Positions 16,029 through 26,460 of a stretch of 64,000 bases of DNA are shown here, one piece after another. The translations under genes were made by a program, and so were the position numbers. The DNA is taken from positions 744,001 to 808,000 of the forward strand of contig NZ_JAGFNZ010000002.1 of the NCBI RefSeq assembly GCF_019448085.1, written 5' to 3'. Origin of the DNA: Caproiciproducens faecalis. Lineage in GTDB: Bacteria > Bacillota > Clostridia > Oscillospirales > Acutalibacteraceae. The notes under the pieces are model-generated. The model made no database searches and was not told the DNA's origin. It worked only from the letters and a program-made list of their open reading frames with translations. The first letter of the stretch is position 1; every line of letters starts with the position of its first letter.

Positions 16029-18773
16029 ATGAGTAATATTCTGACTGCTTTCTTCGGCAATTACAGCAAACGCGAGCTGAAGCGGATTCAGCCTATCTGC
16101 GACTCCGTCCTTGCATTGGAGGACAAGTATAAAGCAATGTCCAGCGAAGAGCTGATCGCCCAGACGCCCGCGTTAAAAGAGCGTCTCTCCAACGGCGAAA
16201 CCCTTGACGACATCCTTCCGGACGCTTTTGCGGTCTGCCGTGAAGCTTCGGACCGTGTTTTGGGAATGCGCCACTTCCCAGTGCAGATCATCGGCGGAAT
16301 CGTATTGCATCAGGGCCGCATCAGCGAGATGAAAACCGGTGAAGGAAAAACGCTGGTTGCCACCCTTCCGGCTTACTTAAACGCTCTTTCCGGGAAAGGG
16401 GTTCATGTGGTAACCGTCAACGATTACCTGGCCCGCCGCGACTCTGAGTGGATGGGCAAGATTTACCGCTTTCTGGGGCTCAGCGTCGGCCTGATCGTAC
16501 ACGACCTGGAAAACGACGAGCGTAAGAAGGCCTATAACGCCGATATTACTTACGGTACCAACAACGAGTTCGGCTTTGACTACCTGCGTGACAACATGGT
16601 CATTTACAAGGAAAACAAAGTGCAGCGCGGTCACAATTTCGCCATCGTCGACGAAGTGGACTCCATCCTCATTGATGAGGCGCGCACCCCGCTGATTATC
16701 TCCGGTCAGGGCGACAAGTCCACGGAGCTTTACAATGTGGCCGACCATTTCGCACAGACTCTGAAAATGGTGAAGGTCGCGGAGCTGAACGACAAGGAAG
16801 ACAACGACGAACTGTATAAGGACGCCGATTATATTGTGGATGAAAAGGCAAAGACCGCCACGCTGACTCAGGCCGGTGTAAAAAAGGCGGAAGCCTACTT
16901 TAAACTCGATAACCTGACGGACGCCAACAACATCACGATTCAGCATCACGTCAATCAAGCAATCAAGGCGCGCGGCGTCATGCAGAATGATATTGATTAC
17001 GTCGTCAAGGACGGAGAAGTCATCATTGTTGACGAGTTCACCGGCCGTCTGATGTACGGCCGCCGCTACAACGAGGGTCTGCACCAGGCGATAGAGGCAA
17101 AAGAAGGCGTAAAGGTCGCGCACGAAAGCAAAACGCTTGCTACCATAACATTCCAGAATTTCTTCAGATTATACGACAAGCTTTCCGGTATGACCGGTAC
17201 CGCCATGACCGAGGAAGAGGAATTCCGTGAAATCTACAAGCTGGACGTTGTAGAAGTACCGACCAACCGGCCGATGGTTCGTAAGGATTTTCCGGATGTT
17301 GTCTATAAGACGGAGAAAGCAAAGTTCAACGCCGTCATTGAGGATATTATCGAGCATCATGAATTGGGGCAGCCTGTCCTGGTCGGCACCATTTCCATTG
17401 AAAAGTCGGAGGAACTCAGCGGCCTGCTGCGCCGCCGCGGCGTCAAGCATGAAGTACTGAACGCCAAGTACCACGACAAGGAAGCGGAAATTGTTGCACA
17501 GGCCGGTCATAAGGGTTCTGTCACCATCGCAACCAACATGGCAGGACGCGGCACCGACATCGTTCTCGGCGGCAACAGTGAATATATGGCGAAATCCGAA
17601 ATGCGCCGTATGCAGTTTTCGGAGGAACTCATCAGTGAATCCACCGCTTACTCCGACACAGCGGATGAGGAAATTTTAAATGCCCGCAAAACCTTTGCGG
17701 AGCTGAACGACAAATATAAGGCACAGATCAAACAGGAAGCGGAAACGGTAAAAGAAGCCGGCGGCCTTTACATCATCGGCACGGAGCGCCACGAATCCCG
17801 CCGTATCGACAATCAGCTGCGCGGCCGTTCCGGCCGTCAGGGCGACCCCGGTATGAGCCGTTTCTACATTTCGCTGGAAGACGATCTCATGCGTCTGTTC
17901 GGCGGTGAGCGCATCAACAATCTGATGGAACGCCTGAACGTGGACGAGAATACCCCGATCGAGAACAAAATGCTTAGCAATACCATTGAAGGCGCCCAGC
18001 GTAAGATCGAGGGCCGCAACTTCGGCATCCGCAAAAACGTCCTCCAGTTCGACGACGTAATGAGCCGTCAGCGTGAAATTATCTACGGCCAGCGCGACCA
18101 GGTGCTGAACGGGGAAAATATCAAGGATCAGATCATCAAGATGATCGAGCAGGCGATCGAGACGCAGGTTCACCAGTATATGCCGGAAACCGCGCTGCAC
18201 GACGACTGGAATTTCCAGGGCCTGCGCGACCATTACATGGGCTGGCTGCTGAATTCGGACGATCTGGTTTACAATAAAGACGAAATTGAAAAGCTGGAAC
18301 CCGATTATGTGAAAGATCAGCTGATTGAAAAGGCAAAGGCGCTGTACGAAAAACGCGAGCAGCAGTTCGGCGAGGAAATTACCCGCGAGCTTGAACGCGT
18401 CATTCTTCTGAAAAACGTCGACTCCGAGTGGATGGATCATATCGACGCCATGGAAGAGCTGCAGAAAGGCATCCGCCTGCGCGCCTACGGCCAGCATGAC
18501 CCGGTTGTCGAGTACCGTCTGGAAGGCTTCGACATGTTTGACCAGATGATTGCGACCATCCGTGAAAACACCGCCCGCATGATGCTCACCGTACAGCTCC
18601 GTACAGCGGAGGAACCGAAACGCGAGCAGGTCGCAACCCCAACCTCCAGCAGCGGCGGAGACGGCAGCGACACGAACCACACCATTCGCAAGGGCAAAAA
18701 GCCCGGACGCAACGACCCCTGCCCGTGCGGCAGCGGCAAAAAATATAAAAAGTGCTGCGGCAAAGACGAATAA
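16029..18773 (+). CDS. secA: Preprotein translocase ATPase SecA
   Basis: Motor ATPase that drives unfolded preproteins through SecYEG at the membrane. 914 residues, full length. Walker A is MKTGEGKTL (about residue 104), Walker [12 protein letters not shown] (about 209), with the preprotein-crosslinking and IRA2 regions after it; second helicase domain motifs are NMAGRGTD and [10 protein letters not shown]. The C-terminal zinc module is intact: [13 protein letters not shown], used for SecB or lipid contact. ATG 16029 chosen because GAGGTGA is 5 bases upstream; GTG 16020 is in frame. Monocistronic, ended by a strong hairpin. Confidence 0.98.
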   Translation: MSNILTAFFGNYSKRELKRIQPICDSVLALEDKYKAMSSEELIAQTPALKERLSNGETLDDILPDAFAVCREASDRVLGMRHFPVQIIGGIVLHQGRISEMKTGEGKTLVATLPAYLNALSGKGVHVVTVNDYLARRDSEWMGKIYRFLGLSVGLIVHDLENDERKKAYNADITYGTNNEFGFDYLRDNMVIYKENKVQRGHNFAIVDEVDSILIDEARTPLIISGQGDKSTELYNVADHFAQTLKMVKVAELNDKEDNDELYKDADYIVDEKAKTATLTQAGVKKAEAYFKLDNLTDANNITIQHHVNQAIKARGVMQNDIDYVVKDGEVIIVDEFTGRLMYGRRYNEGLHQAIEAKEGVKVAHESKTLATITFQNFFRLYDKLSGMTGTAMTEEEEFREIYKLDVVEVPTNRPMVRKDFPDVVYKTEKAKFNAVIEDIIEHHELGQPVLVGTISIEKSEELSGLLRRRGVKHEVLNAKYHDKEAEIVAQAGHKGSVTIATNMAGRGTDIVLGGNSEYMAKSEMRRMQFSEELISESTAYSDTADEEILNARKTFAELNDKYKAQIKQEAETVKEAGGLYIIGTERHESRRIDNQLRGRSGRQGDPGMSRFYISLEDDLMRLFGGERINNLMERLNVDENTPIENKMLSNTIEGAQRKIEGRNFGIRKNVLQFDDVMSRQREIIYGQRDQVLNGENIKDQIIKMIEQAIETQVHQYMPETALHDDWNFQGLRDHYMGWLLNSDDLVYNKDEIEKLEPDYVKDQLIEKAKALYEKREQQFGEEITRELERVILLKNVDSEWMDHIDAMEELQKGIRLRAYGQHDPVVEYRLEGFDMFDQMIATIRENTARMMLTVQLRTAEEPKREQVATPTSSSGGDGSDTNHTIRKGKKPGRNDPCPCGSGKKYKKCCGKDE

Positions 18774-18786
18774 GATTTTCAATAAT

Positions 18787-18831
18787 AAAACAGCATGGAG
18801 TTCACTTCCTTTGTGGACTCCATGCTGTTTT
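18787..18831. terminator. Bidirectional terminator after secA
   Basis: AAAACAGCATGGAGT pairs with ACTCCATGCTGTTTT around a short loop: an A-rich left arm and U-rich right arm, working for secA and for the convergent small membrane gene. Confidence 0.88.
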
Positions 18832-19128
18832 CTATTTGGATGTTTTCATGCCTGAGTGAGCCGAAGTAAGGGTTTTAATCAAGTCGAACACATAGTTGCT
18901 GCCCCGGCTGACCAGAATCCCCGTCAGGATGCTGCCGACAAGCGGAACCGAGGTTTTAAGCCCCACCATGGCCAGCATGTCAATCCCGTAAGCAATGGAG
19001 ACAAACACGCCCAGCAGGATGGAAAAGACCATTTCCCACTTTAAGACTCCCTTGACAAAGAACTGGTTGATATAGGTAATCACGCCCTCCACAATCACCG
19101 CCAGAAAAAACAAGCCGAAATACTCCAT
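18832..19128 (-). CDS. Small integral membrane protein, unknown
   Basis: 98 residues with three hydrophobic helices (about 3-22, 33-55 and 60-80), broken by a KGVLKW loop. Size and topology resemble holin-like or small phage-related membrane proteins, but there is no phage context, so I give no function. GGGAGGG upstream of ATG supports translation. It lies alone between secA and dnaJ on the minus strand. Confidence 0.65.
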   Translation of the reverse strand: MEYFGLFFLAVIVEGVITYINQFFVKGVLKWEMVFSILLGVFVSIAYGIDMLAMVGLKTSVPLVGSILTGILVSRGSNYVFDLIKTLTSAHSGMKTSK

Positions 19129-19257
19129 ATGACCGCCCTCCCGTCATCTTTTCGCGGCTGTGCTTTGCCGCCGCCCGATTTTTTCCCCTGCTCCATTTCT
19201 ATGCGGGATATTTTCCGTTCAACACAGAGTCCGGCCCCGTGTAAAAATTTCTTTACA

Positions 19258-19290
19258 GATAAAGAAAAAGACCTGCCTTGCGGCAGGTCT
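19258..19290 (-). terminator. Terminator of the hrcA-grpE-dnaK-dnaJ operon
   Basis: AGACCTGCC and GGCAGGTCT form a 9-bp stem with a 4-base loop, followed on the minus strand by U-rich sequence, directly after the dnaJ stop. Confidence 0.85.
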
Positions 19291-19293
19291 CTT

Positions 19294-20436
19294 TCAGTCA
19301 CCGAACATATCTTTAATTTTATCGATAAAGTTTTTTCGTTTTTGGTAATTCTTCTCTTCGGCAACGTTGTCGAATTCCTGCAGGATTTCCTTCTGCTTCT
19401 GCGTCAGGTTCTTCGGCACCTCGATTGTCATGCGCACGAACTGGTCGCCGCGCCCGCGCCCGCCGATGCGTGGGATTCCCTTTCCCTTGAGCTTAAACAC
19501 GTCCCCCGGCTGGGTGCCTTCGCGCACCTGATAGCTGACGCGCCCGTCAATGGTCGGCACGACCACCTCCGCGCCGAGCGCCGCCTGCGTGTAAGTAATT
19601 GGCACTTCGCACCAGACGTCGTTTCCGCGCCGCTCAAAAATGGGGTGCGGCCGCACATTGACGTACACGCGCAGGTCGCCTGCAGGGCCGCCGTTGCTGC
19701 CGGCGTTTCCCTGCCCGCTTACGCTGAGGATCTGCTCGTTGTCAATTCCCGCCGGGACGTTGACCTCTATTGTTTTCTGCCGGCGTACGCGCCCGGTACC
19801 GCCGCAGGTTCCGCAGGGGTCGTCAATCACTTTTCCGGTACCGCCGCAGCGGTCGCAGCTTCTGCTTGTCTGCACCACGCCGAACGGTGTGCGCTGACTG
19901 ATGCGTACCTGCCCGGTCCCGCCGCAGTTCGGGCAGGTCTTTGCGCTGGTTCCCTTTTTTGCGCCGCTTCCGCCGCAGTCAACGCAGGAATCTATTTTCT
20001 GGTAGGAGATATTTTTACGGCAGCCCTTTGCCGCTTCCTCAAAGCTTATGTTTACAGTCGCTTCGGTGTCGCTGCCGCGCCGCGGTGCATTCGGGTTCAC
20101 GGAACGGCCGCCGCCAAAACCGCCCCCGAAGAAGCTGTTAAAAATGTCGCCCAGATCAATGTCTCCGGTGAAGGGGCTTCCTCCGCCCGCGCCGCCGCCA
20201 AAATTGGGGTCGACACCCGCGTGACCAAACTGGTCATAGCGCGCTTTTTTATCCTTATCGGAAAGCACTTCGTATGCTTCATTTACCTCTTTAAATTTTG
20301 CCTCGGCAGTCTTATCCCCCGGGTTTAAGTCCGGGTGATACTGCTTTGCAAGCTTACGGTAAGCCTTTTTAATCTCTTCATCCGTGGCATTTTTCGGCAC
20401 GCCCATAACTTCATAATAATCCCTTTTATCAGCCAA
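19294..20436 (-). CDS. dnaJ: Chaperone DnaJ
   Basis: Type I Hsp40 co-chaperone that stimulates DnaK ATPase and delivers unfolded clients. 380 residues. J domain 1-70 with the HPD motif in YHPDLN; Gly/Phe-rich linker about 75-115; zinc domain with four CxxCxGxG repeats ([32 protein letters not shown]); then the C-terminal client-binding and dimer domains. The start is a TTG at 20436, reading into ADKRDYYEV, with AGGAG 9 bases upstream. It follows dnaK after a 199-bp gap that holds a hairpin. Confidence 0.97.
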   Translation of the reverse strand: MADKRDYYEVMGVPKNATDEEIKKAYRKLAKQYHPDLNPGDKTAEAKFKEVNEAYEVLSDKDKKARYDQFGHAGVDPNFGGGAGGGSPFTGDIDLGDIFNSFFGGGFGGGRSVNPNAPRRGSDTEATVNISFEEAAKGCRKNISYQKIDSCVDCGGSGAKKGTSAKTCPNCGGTGQVRISQRTPFGVVQTSRSCDRCGGTGKVIDDPCGTCGGTGRVRRQKTIEVNVPAGIDNEQILSVSGQGNAGSNGGPAGDLRVYVNVRPHPIFERRGNDVWCEVPITYTQAALGAEVVVPTIDGRVSYQVREGTQPGDVFKLKGKGIPRIGGRGRGDQFVRMTIEVPKNLTQKQKEILQEFDNVAEEKNYQKRKNFIDKIKDMFGD

Positions 20437-20551
20437 ACCTAATCACTCCTAAAATAATGAAAAATGAACAAATGAAGGAGAAAGAGTTCCGTGGCGTTCC
20501 TTCAAAATGCATTTACCTGTGAATGCTGAAATTGCCTATCAACCCATGATT

Positions 20552-20577
20552 GCCAGCTCCCCAAACGAAGAGCTGGC
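20552..20577. other. Perfect hairpin in the dnaK-dnaJ gap
   Basis: GCCAGCTC and GAGCTGGC form a perfect 8-bp stem with a 10-base loop. No U-run follows on either strand, so it is not a classical terminator; it may be a processing or stability element. The rest of this 199-bp gap shows nothing recognisable. Confidence 0.6.
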
Positions 20578-20635
20578 CACCACAGTCATTCATCTTTCAT
20601 GAATTGATATTCATTGTTAAAAAGCAAGCCGGAGA

Positions 20636-22471
20636 TTACTTTTTGTCGTCGTTTACATCCTTGTACTCTGCGTCGTAAACATTACCGCCGTTTGCGTCCT
20701 GCGGCGGTACGGGCTGACCGTCCACCGGCTGCTGCGGTGCCGCTGCCTTGTAAAGCTTTTCGCTGACCGCGTACATTGCTTTCTGCAGTTCCTCGGACTT
20801 CGCCTTCATATCGTCCATATTGTTCGCGGAAATAGCCTCTTTCAGAGAAGCGACCTTCGCGTTCAGGTCGGTCTTGTCGGACTCGTCAATCTTGTCGCCG
20901 TTGTCCTTAATCAGCTTTTCAACCGCGTAGCACATGTTTTCGGCCTCATTCTTCTGATCGACCTCTTCACGGCGCTTTTTGTCTTCCGCCGCGAATTTTT
21001 CGGATTCCTGAACAGCCTTGTTAATATCGTCCTTGCTCATGTTGGAGCTGGAGGAAATCGTGATCTTCTGCTCCTTGCCGGTACCCATATCCTTGGCGGA
21101 TACGTTGACGATGCCGTTGGCGTCTATATCAAAAGTAACTTCGATCTGGGGGATTCCGCGCGGTGCCGGGGCAATGCCGTCCAGCTTGAACAGGCCGAGC
21201 TGCTTGTTGTCGCGGGCGAATTCACGCTCACCCTGCAGGACGTTGACCTCAACCTGAGTCTGGCCGTCCGCCGCAGTGGAGAAAATCTGGCTCTTCTTGG
21301 TCGGAATGGTGGTGTTGCGCTCGATGATTTTAGTCATTACGCCGCCCATGGTCTCAACGCCGAGGGAAAGCGGGGTAACGTCCAGAAGCAGCAGGCCTTC
21401 GACCTCGCCGCCGAGCACGCCGGCCTGAATCGCCGCGCCAATGGCGACACACTCATCCGGGTTAATGCCCTTGAACGGGTCTTTTCCTGTCAGGCTCTTA
21501 ACGGCGTCCTGTACGGCAGGAATTCTGGAAGAACCGCCGACCAGCAGAACCTTGTTGATCTGCTCAATCTTCAGGCCGGAATCGGAGAGTGCCTGACGAA
21601 CGGGGCCCATGGTCTTTTCTACCAGGTCGGCCGTCAGCTCGTTGAACTTCGCTCTGGTCAGGGTCAGGTCAAGATGCTTCGGCCCGGTTGCGTCGGCTGT
21701 AATAAACGGCAGATTAATTGCGCTGGAAGTCATGCCGGAAAGCTCGATTTTCGCTTTTTCTGCGGCTTCCTTCAGTCTCTGCATCGCCATCTTGTCGCCG
21801 GAAAGGTCAATGCCGCTTTCCGCCTTGAAGGAGGAAGTCATCCAGTCCATGACGCGCTTGTCGAAGTCGTCGCCGCCAAGGCGGTTGTTGCCCGCGGTGG
21901 CCAGAACTTCCTGAACGCCGTCGCCCATCTCAATGATGGAAACATCGAATGTACCGCCGCCAAGGTCGTAAACCATGATCTTCTGATCGTCGCCCTTGTC
22001 GATGCCGTAGGAAAGCGCGGCAGCCGTCGGCTCGTTGATGATACGCTTTACGTCAAGTCCTGCGATCTTGCCGGCATCCTTGGTCGCCTGACGCTGTGCG
22101 TCGGTGAAGTACGCCGGAACGGTGATGACCGCGGAGGTGACCTTTTCGCCCAGATACGCTTCCGCGTCGCCCTTCAGCTTCTGAAGGATCATTGCGGAAA
22201 TTTCCTGAGGAGTATAGCTTTTATCGTCAATATTGACTTTATAGTTGGAACCCATTTCTCTTTTAATGGAAGAGACGGTGCGATCCGGATTGGTGATTGC
22301 CTGACGTTTTGCAACCTGACCGACCATACGCTCACCGGTTTTAGAAAATGCCACAACGGAAGGAGTGGTTCTGGCGCCTTCGGCGTTTGCAATGACGACC
22401 GGCTCGCCGCCCTCAATAACCGCAACGCAGGAATTAGTAGTACCTAAGTCTATGCCTATTGTCTTTGACAT
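20636..22471 (-). CDS. dnaK: Chaperone DnaK (Hsp70)
   Basis: ATP-dependent Hsp70. 611 residues. Nucleotide-binding domain 1-360 begins [14 protein letters not shown] and contains [12 protein letters not shown] and [11 protein letters not shown]; the substrate-binding domain follows, with an interdomain linker at about 363-367 ([10 protein letters not shown]). The C-terminal lid ends [22 protein letters not shown] precedes ATG. Third gene of the HrcA-controlled operon, 79 bp after grpE. Confidence 0.98.
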   Translation of the reverse strand: MSKTIGIDLGTTNSCVAVIEGGEPVVIANAEGARTTPSVVAFSKTGERMVGQVAKRQAITNPDRTVSSIKREMGSNYKVNIDDKSYTPQEISAMILQKLKGDAEAYLGEKVTSAVITVPAYFTDAQRQATKDAGKIAGLDVKRIINEPTAAALSYGIDKGDDQKIMVYDLGGGTFDVSIIEMGDGVQEVLATAGNNRLGGDDFDKRVMDWMTSSFKAESGIDLSGDKMAMQRLKEAAEKAKIELSGMTSSAINLPFITADATGPKHLDLTLTRAKFNELTADLVEKTMGPVRQALSDSGLKIEQINKVLLVGGSSRIPAVQDAVKSLTGKDPFKGINPDECVAIGAAIQAGVLGGEVEGLLLLDVTPLSLGVETMGGVMTKIIERNTTIPTKKSQIFSTAADGQTQVEVNVLQGEREFARDNKQLGLFKLDGIAPAPRGIPQIEVTFDIDANGIVNVSAKDMGTGKEQKITISSSSNMSKDDINKAVQESEKFAAEDKKRREEVDQKNEAENMCYAVEKLIKDNGDKIDESDKTDLNAKVASLKEAISANNMDDMKAKSEELQKAMYAVSEKLYKAAAPQQPVDGQPVPPQDANGGNVYDAEYKDVNDDKK

Positions 22472-22550
22472 ACTGTTTTACCTCCAAATAAATAAGTTTT
22501 TTAATTTCAGTGTTAATCTATATGAATTTGAAATTTACCTGACAAAAAAA

Positions 22551-23156
22551 TCAGTTTGCGACTTGCACCATCGCGTGGCGTACGACCTTATCGCCGATCT
22601 TGTAGCCCTTCTGGAACACCTGTGCAATGGTGTTTTCCCCGGCGTTCTCGTCGTCCACATGAGAAACCGCGTTGTGAAGGTCGGGATTAAAGACTTCGCC
22701 GACTTCCCCCATTTCCATCACGCCAAGTTTCTGGAGCGCGCTTTTCAGCTGAGAATTGACCATTTCAACCCCCTTGCGAAGGTCCTCCGCACTGCAGTCC
22801 TTTTGCTCGAGCGCCCTTTCAAGGTTATCTGCCACCGGCAGAAATTCCACGACTGCCGCGGAGGTTGCGTCGGCGTACACCGCCGTTTTCTCGCGTTCCG
22901 TACGCTTGCGGTAATTGTCGTATTCCGCCGCTGTGCGGAGCAAAAGCTCTTTCTGCTTTTTCAGCTCTTCCTGCGCCTGCTCCAGCGCCTTCTGCGCGTC
23001 GTCCTTCGGCTTTTCCTCTTCCACAGAAGGTTTTTCCGCTGCGGAAGTCTTCTCAGCCTTAGAGGTTTCCTCCGGCTTGCCCGCGGAGGTTTTTTCGTGC
23101 GCCGCAGCCGCTTTTGTCTGCTTTTTATCCACTTGTTCTTTTTGGTCTTTATCCAA
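22551..23156 (-). CDS. grpE: Nucleotide exchange factor GrpE
   Basis: Releases ADP from DnaK. 201 residues. A charged, low-complexity N-terminus (about 1-60, Lys/Glu/Ala rich) leads into a long coiled-coil (about 60-110, AEYDNYRKRTERE) and the C-terminal beta domain ending VRHAMVQVAN; the GrpE signature region contains KGYKIGDKVVRHAMV. The start is TTG 23156, with AAAGGGG 8 bases upstream. It lies 15 bp after hrcA. Confidence 0.96.
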   Translation of the reverse strand: MDKDQKEQVDKKQTKAAAAHEKTSAGKPEETSKAEKTSAAEKPSVEEEKPKDDAQKALEQAQEELKKQKELLLRTAAEYDNYRKRTEREKTAVYADATSAAVVEFLPVADNLERALEQKDCSAEDLRKGVEMVNSQLKSALQKLGVMEMGEVGEVFNPDLHNAVSHVDDENAGENTIAQVFQKGYKIGDKVVRHAMVQVAN

Positions 23157-23171
23157 AACAGTGACCCCTTT

Positions 23172-24203
23172 CTATTCCATATCCAAAAGCTCCGTCAACA
23201 TTCTTCCAACGGAACCGGAGAGATATTCAATGTTTGAAATGATCTTCCCGTAGTTCATTCGCGTAGGGCCGATAATGGCGATAGCGCCCGCGTCCCTGCC
23301 GCCAACGAGGTATCGGGAGACAATTACGCTGGATTCGCTCAGTTCGGGCCGGTTGCTCTCCTGCCCGATCAGCACCTTCATGCTGTTGTTCTGCTGCATT
23401 AAAAGGCGGGAAAGCTCCTGCGGCCGGGATAAAAAATCCATAATACGGCGGATTCCCGTCTGCCCCAGCTCGTTGCAGAACAGAAGGTTCATTTCGCCGT
23501 CCAGGCAGATCTCCGTCTGCATGGAGTCCTGCGCCACGTCCAGCACCGCCATCAGCGCGTCGCTCATCAGCATCGTCATGTTTCCCAAAGATGCCGCCAG
23601 CGACTGAATGTACGCGGGCGTAATGGTGGAAACCGGCAGCCCGACCAGCTTTTCGTTTAAGACGCGGAAGAACACGCGCAGGATTTCGGGGGTAATATCG
23701 AAATCGCAGTGAAAAACGCGGCTCTTCATGGTTCCCGCGGAGGTCATCAGAATTGCCATCGCGGTTCTGCGGCTGGTCTGCACAAACTGAATAGCACGGA
23801 TGTCCGCCGAACTTCCGCTCGGGGTAGTGGAAACGGCGGCGAACCGGGTCATTCCCGCCAGTGCACGCGCAACGCCGTCCAGCAGCTTTTCCGGGTCGTA
23901 GGCGCTTGGCAGCAGCAGACTGTCAATATAGCGCTGTTCCTCCTTCGACACCGGATGCTTTTTCATCAGCGTGTCAATATACACGCGGTATCCTTTGTGG
24001 GAAGGGATTCTTCCCGCGGAGGTGTGCGGCTGCTCCAGCAGCCCCATTTCCGCAAGGTCGCTCATTTCATTGCGCACCGTAGCGGAGGACACAGTGAAAT
24101 CAAGGGTGTCGCAAAGCGCCTTGGAGCCCACCGGTTCGCCGGTCGCAACATACAAATCCACGACAGCCGCCAGAATTTTCTGTTTTCGTTCGCTTAACTC
24201 CAA
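23172..24203 (-). CDS. hrcA: Heat-shock repressor HrcA
   Basis: Represses class I heat-shock genes by binding CIRCE. 343 residues: N-terminal winged helix (about 1-75, with SSATVRNEMSDLAEMG as recognition region) and C-terminal GAF-like domain ending YLSGSVGRMLTELLDME. The start appears to be TTG 24203 (ELSERKQKIL follows), with a G-rich ribosome site in GAGGCGAGAGGG. First gene of the operon hrcA-grpE-dnaK-dnaJ; the CIRCE element lies 28 bases before its start, so it autoregulates. Confidence 0.96.
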   Translation of the reverse strand: MELSERKQKILAAVVDLYVATGEPVGSKALCDTLDFTVSSATVRNEMSDLAEMGLLEQPHTSAGRIPSHKGYRVYIDTLMKKHPVSKEEQRYIDSLLLPSAYDPEKLLDGVARALAGMTRFAAVSTTPSGSSADIRAIQFVQTSRRTAMAILMTSAGTMKSRVFHCDFDITPEILRVFFRVLNEKLVGLPVSTITPAYIQSLAASLGNMTMLMSDALMAVLDVAQDSMQTEICLDGEMNLLFCNELGQTGIRRIMDFLSRPQELSRLLMQQNNSMKVLIGQESNRPELSESSVIVSRYLVGGRDAGAIAIIGPTRMNYGKIISNIEYLSGSVGRMLTELLDME

Positions 24204-24231
24204 CCCTCTCGCCTCGCCCGCTTTTGTGTTT

Positions 24232-24258
24232 TTAGCACTCTACGAGTATGAGTGCTAA
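24232..24258 (-). promoter_or_regulatory. CIRCE operator (HrcA binding site)
   Basis: TTAGCACTC, 9 bases, GAGTGCTAA: an exact match to the CIRCE consensus. It sits in the predicted 5' untranslated region of hrcA just downstream of the -10 element. Confidence 0.97.
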
Positions 24259-24269
24259 ATCTATTTAAT

Positions 24270-24298
24270 AATTTACCATTACTTTACCCCATTGTCAA
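24270..24298 (-). promoter_or_regulatory. Promoter of the hrcA operon
   Basis: On the minus strand: TTGACA (24298-24293), a 17-base spacer and TAAATT (24275-24270). The start would be near 24263, immediately before CIRCE. Confidence 0.85.
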
Positions 24299-24364
24299 TA
24301 TAGTATTTGTAAACTAATTGTGAAATCGTAAAATTATGCTTTCTCCGCGAAGCAGAGCAGCTGC

Positions 24365-24393
24365 TTTCCATTTCTATGGAGTTATGCTAAAAT
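24365..24393 (+). promoter_or_regulatory. Likely promoter for the Cys-cluster/pentapeptide gene
   Basis: TTTCCA, 17 bases, then TGC-TAAAAT as an extended -10. It lies 45 bases before the ATG at 24439, divergent from hrcA. Confidence 0.55.
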
Positions 24394-24438
24394 ATTGATA
24401 CGGAATCATTATGATATTGCATTTGAAATGGAGACGCG

Positions 24439-25257
24439 ATGGAAGAGAATCGATCAGGCAACAAATACGCTTGCCTAAAAAAAGATTTAGAGCCAAATTG
24501 TGAAAAATGCAGCGGCCTGTGCTGCGTGGCGTTATATTGCGCAAAAACGGACGGCTTTCCGGCTGACAAGGGTTCCGGAACCCCCTGTAAATATTTGATG
24601 CCTGACTTCCGCTGCAAAATTCATTCCGAGCTGAAAAGCAGGAAAATGAGCGGCTGTCTTGCTTATGAATGCCTGGGCGCGGGGCAGAAAACGACTCAAA
24701 TGTATTGTCCTGACCATGACTGGAAAGCCAATCCAGCCCAGGCAGAAAACATTTTTCAAACTTTCACCATTGTCTTTCATCTACACCAAATTTTATGGTA
24801 CCTCATAGAAGCATTTTCTCTGACTTCAGACGAAAAGACGGCCGCAGCCATTGAATCTCTGATAACGGAAAATTTGCAAATGACTCAGCAGCCCAGCCTT
24901 CTGAATCTGGACATTGCCGGACACAAATTAAAGGTGAACAATATTCTGAAAACAGTCATTGGCATGATTTCGGCTGAATGCCCCGCATCAAGCCAAGGTA
25001 CGGATTTTTTAGGAAAGAACTTCAAAAAAGCAAATCTTGACAGAAGAGACTTCAGCATGTCGCTCCTGATAGCCGCTAATCTGGAAGGGTGCAGTTTAGA
25101 CAGAACCGTTTTTTTAGGGGCGGATCTCCGTGATGCAAATATAAAAAATACTGATTTAAGCAAGTGTGTCTTTTTGACACAAATGCAGATAAACTCCGCA
25201 AAGGGAAACAGCAGCACCAGGCTTCCCGCCGGCTTACACCACCCGGCAGCGTGGTAG
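24439..25257 (+). CDS. Cys-cluster domain plus pentapeptide-repeat protein
   Basis: 272 residues. The N-terminal 90 residues carry about ten cysteines with CEKCSGLCC, CAKTDG, CKYL, CKIH, CLAYEC and YCPDHD, a pattern like the YkgJ-type zinc/iron-binding domain. The middle is helical. The C-terminal third (about 193-255) has pentapeptide repeats of the A(D/N)LXX kind: FKKANLDRRDFS, LIAANLEGCSLD, FLGADLRDANIKNTDL. Such repeats form a right-handed beta helix. No known function for the combination. GGAG precedes ATG. Inserted between hrcA and hemW, opposite to both, so probably a later addition. Confidence 0.75.
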   Translation: MEENRSGNKYACLKKDLEPNCEKCSGLCCVALYCAKTDGFPADKGSGTPCKYLMPDFRCKIHSELKSRKMSGCLAYECLGAGQKTTQMYCPDHDWKANPAQAENIFQTFTIVFHLHQILWYLIEAFSLTSDEKTAAAIESLITENLQMTQQPSLLNLDIAGHKLKVNNILKTVIGMISAECPASSQGTDFLGKNFKKANLDRRDFSMSLLIAANLEGCSLDRTVFLGADLRDANIKNTDLSKCVFLTQMQINSAKGNSSTRLPAGLHHPAAW

Positions 25258-25284
25258 TACTTCTCCTGTCCCGGGCATCACAAT

Positions 25285-25328
25285 GAAAAAAGAGTCACGG
25301 AAACGCTCATTGCTCCGTGTCTCTTTTC
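25285..25328. terminator. Bidirectional terminator between the pentapeptide gene and hemW
   Basis: AAAAGAG-CACGGA pairs with TCCGTG-CTCTTTT; A-rich on the left, U-rich on the right. Serves both convergent genes. Confidence 0.82.
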
Positions 25329-25344
25329 ATATCCGGTCGAATAT

Positions 25345-26460
25345 TCACGTGCTGTACAAAATCTCCGCCGTCAGCGTATTGGAAACCAGAAATCCCTTCG
25401 GCGTAAAGTGAAACCCGCTGTCTGTACAGACGGACAAACCGCCTTTTTCATACAGCTTTGCCGCCTGTTTCATCCGCGCGGGAATTCCAAAGCCGAACCG
25501 CGCGCGGCAGCCCTCGTCCGTCAGTCCTTCCGCAAGGCGCAGGGCGAGCATGGCATATTCCTCAAACTCGCCGCCGTCGCCATCCGGCACGGGCTGCGCG
25601 CCGTCCAGAAACGCGGAAAAGTTCCTTGGATAATAAAACCGTTTCCCCTCCATAAACGAATGCGCCGCCGGACCGATCCCCAGATATTCCTCACAGCTCC
25701 AGTATTTCAGGTTGTGGCGGCTTTCAAAGCCCGGTTTCGCGAAATTGGAAATCTCGTATTGAGGAAACCCGCACTTTTCCAGTTCTTCGCAGGCAAACAG
25801 ATAAAAGTCTCCCGCTTCGTCGTCGTCCGGAACGCACAGCGTTTCCTTCTTTTTTCCGTAAACCGTATCCGGCTCGATTTTCAACAGATAGGCGGAAAGA
25901 TGTTGAATCCCCGCGTCCGCGCAAAAATCAATGGAGCGCAAAAGGCTCTCCTTTGTCTGCTTTTGTACCGCGAGCATCAGGTCGAGGGAAATGTTGCCAA
26001 AGCCCGCGTCCTGCGCATATTGTACTGTTTTTTTCGCCTGTTCGGCAGTATGCCGCCGACCCAAAAGCGCAAGCTCGTCGTCGTTTGCGGACTGCAGACC
26101 GATCGAAAGCCGATTTGCTCCCGCCGCGCGAAGCTCGTGTAAAAATTCGCTCAGATTTTCTGTTGGGTTGACCTCCACGGTAATTTCCGCATCTTCCAGT
26201 CCAAAGCATTCCTTCGCCCACACAATCAAAGCGCTCAGCCGCTCTGCGCCAAGCAGATTTGGGGTACCGCCGCCGAAGTACAGCGTGTCGGCCCGCCGCG
26301 GATATTGCGCGGCGTACGCCTCCAGTGTTTCCAGCATTCGTCGGGTATACCGGTTCATCTGCTCTTCGCTGACGGGCAGGGAATAAAAATCGCAGTACGG
26401 GCATTTGCCGTCACAGAACGGGACATGAAGATAAAGGCCGAACGGCTTTTCGTTATTCAT
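25345..26460 (-). CDS. hemW: Radical SAM protein HemW (coproporphyrinogen oxidase-like)
   Basis: HemW-type radical SAM protein; in the family it handles heme rather than oxidising coproporphyrinogen. 371 residues. The cluster-binding motif is [13 protein letters not shown] (CxxxCxxC plus a fourth Cys absent from this stretch, as in HemW). SAM-binding region GGGTPNLL follows at about 66; HemW C-terminal domain about 290-371. ATG 26460 overlaps the end of lepA by 8 bp, so translation is probably coupled. The lepA-hemW order matches Bacillus. Confidence 0.92.
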   Translation of the reverse strand: MNNEKPFGLYLHVPFCDGKCPYCDFYSLPVSEEQMNRYTRRMLETLEAYAAQYPRRADTLYFGGGTPNLLGAERLSALIVWAKECFGLEDAEITVEVNPTENLSEFLHELRAAGANRLSIGLQSANDDELALLGRRHTAEQAKKTVQYAQDAGFGNISLDLMLAVQKQTKESLLRSIDFCADAGIQHLSAYLLKIEPDTVYGKKKETLCVPDDDEAGDFYLFACEELEKCGFPQYEISNFAKPGFESRHNLKYWSCEEYLGIGPAAHSFMEGKRFYYPRNFSAFLDGAQPVPDGDGGEFEEYAMLALRLAEGLTDEGCRARFGFGIPARMKQAAKLYEKGGLSVCTDSGFHFTPKGFLVSNTLTAEILYST

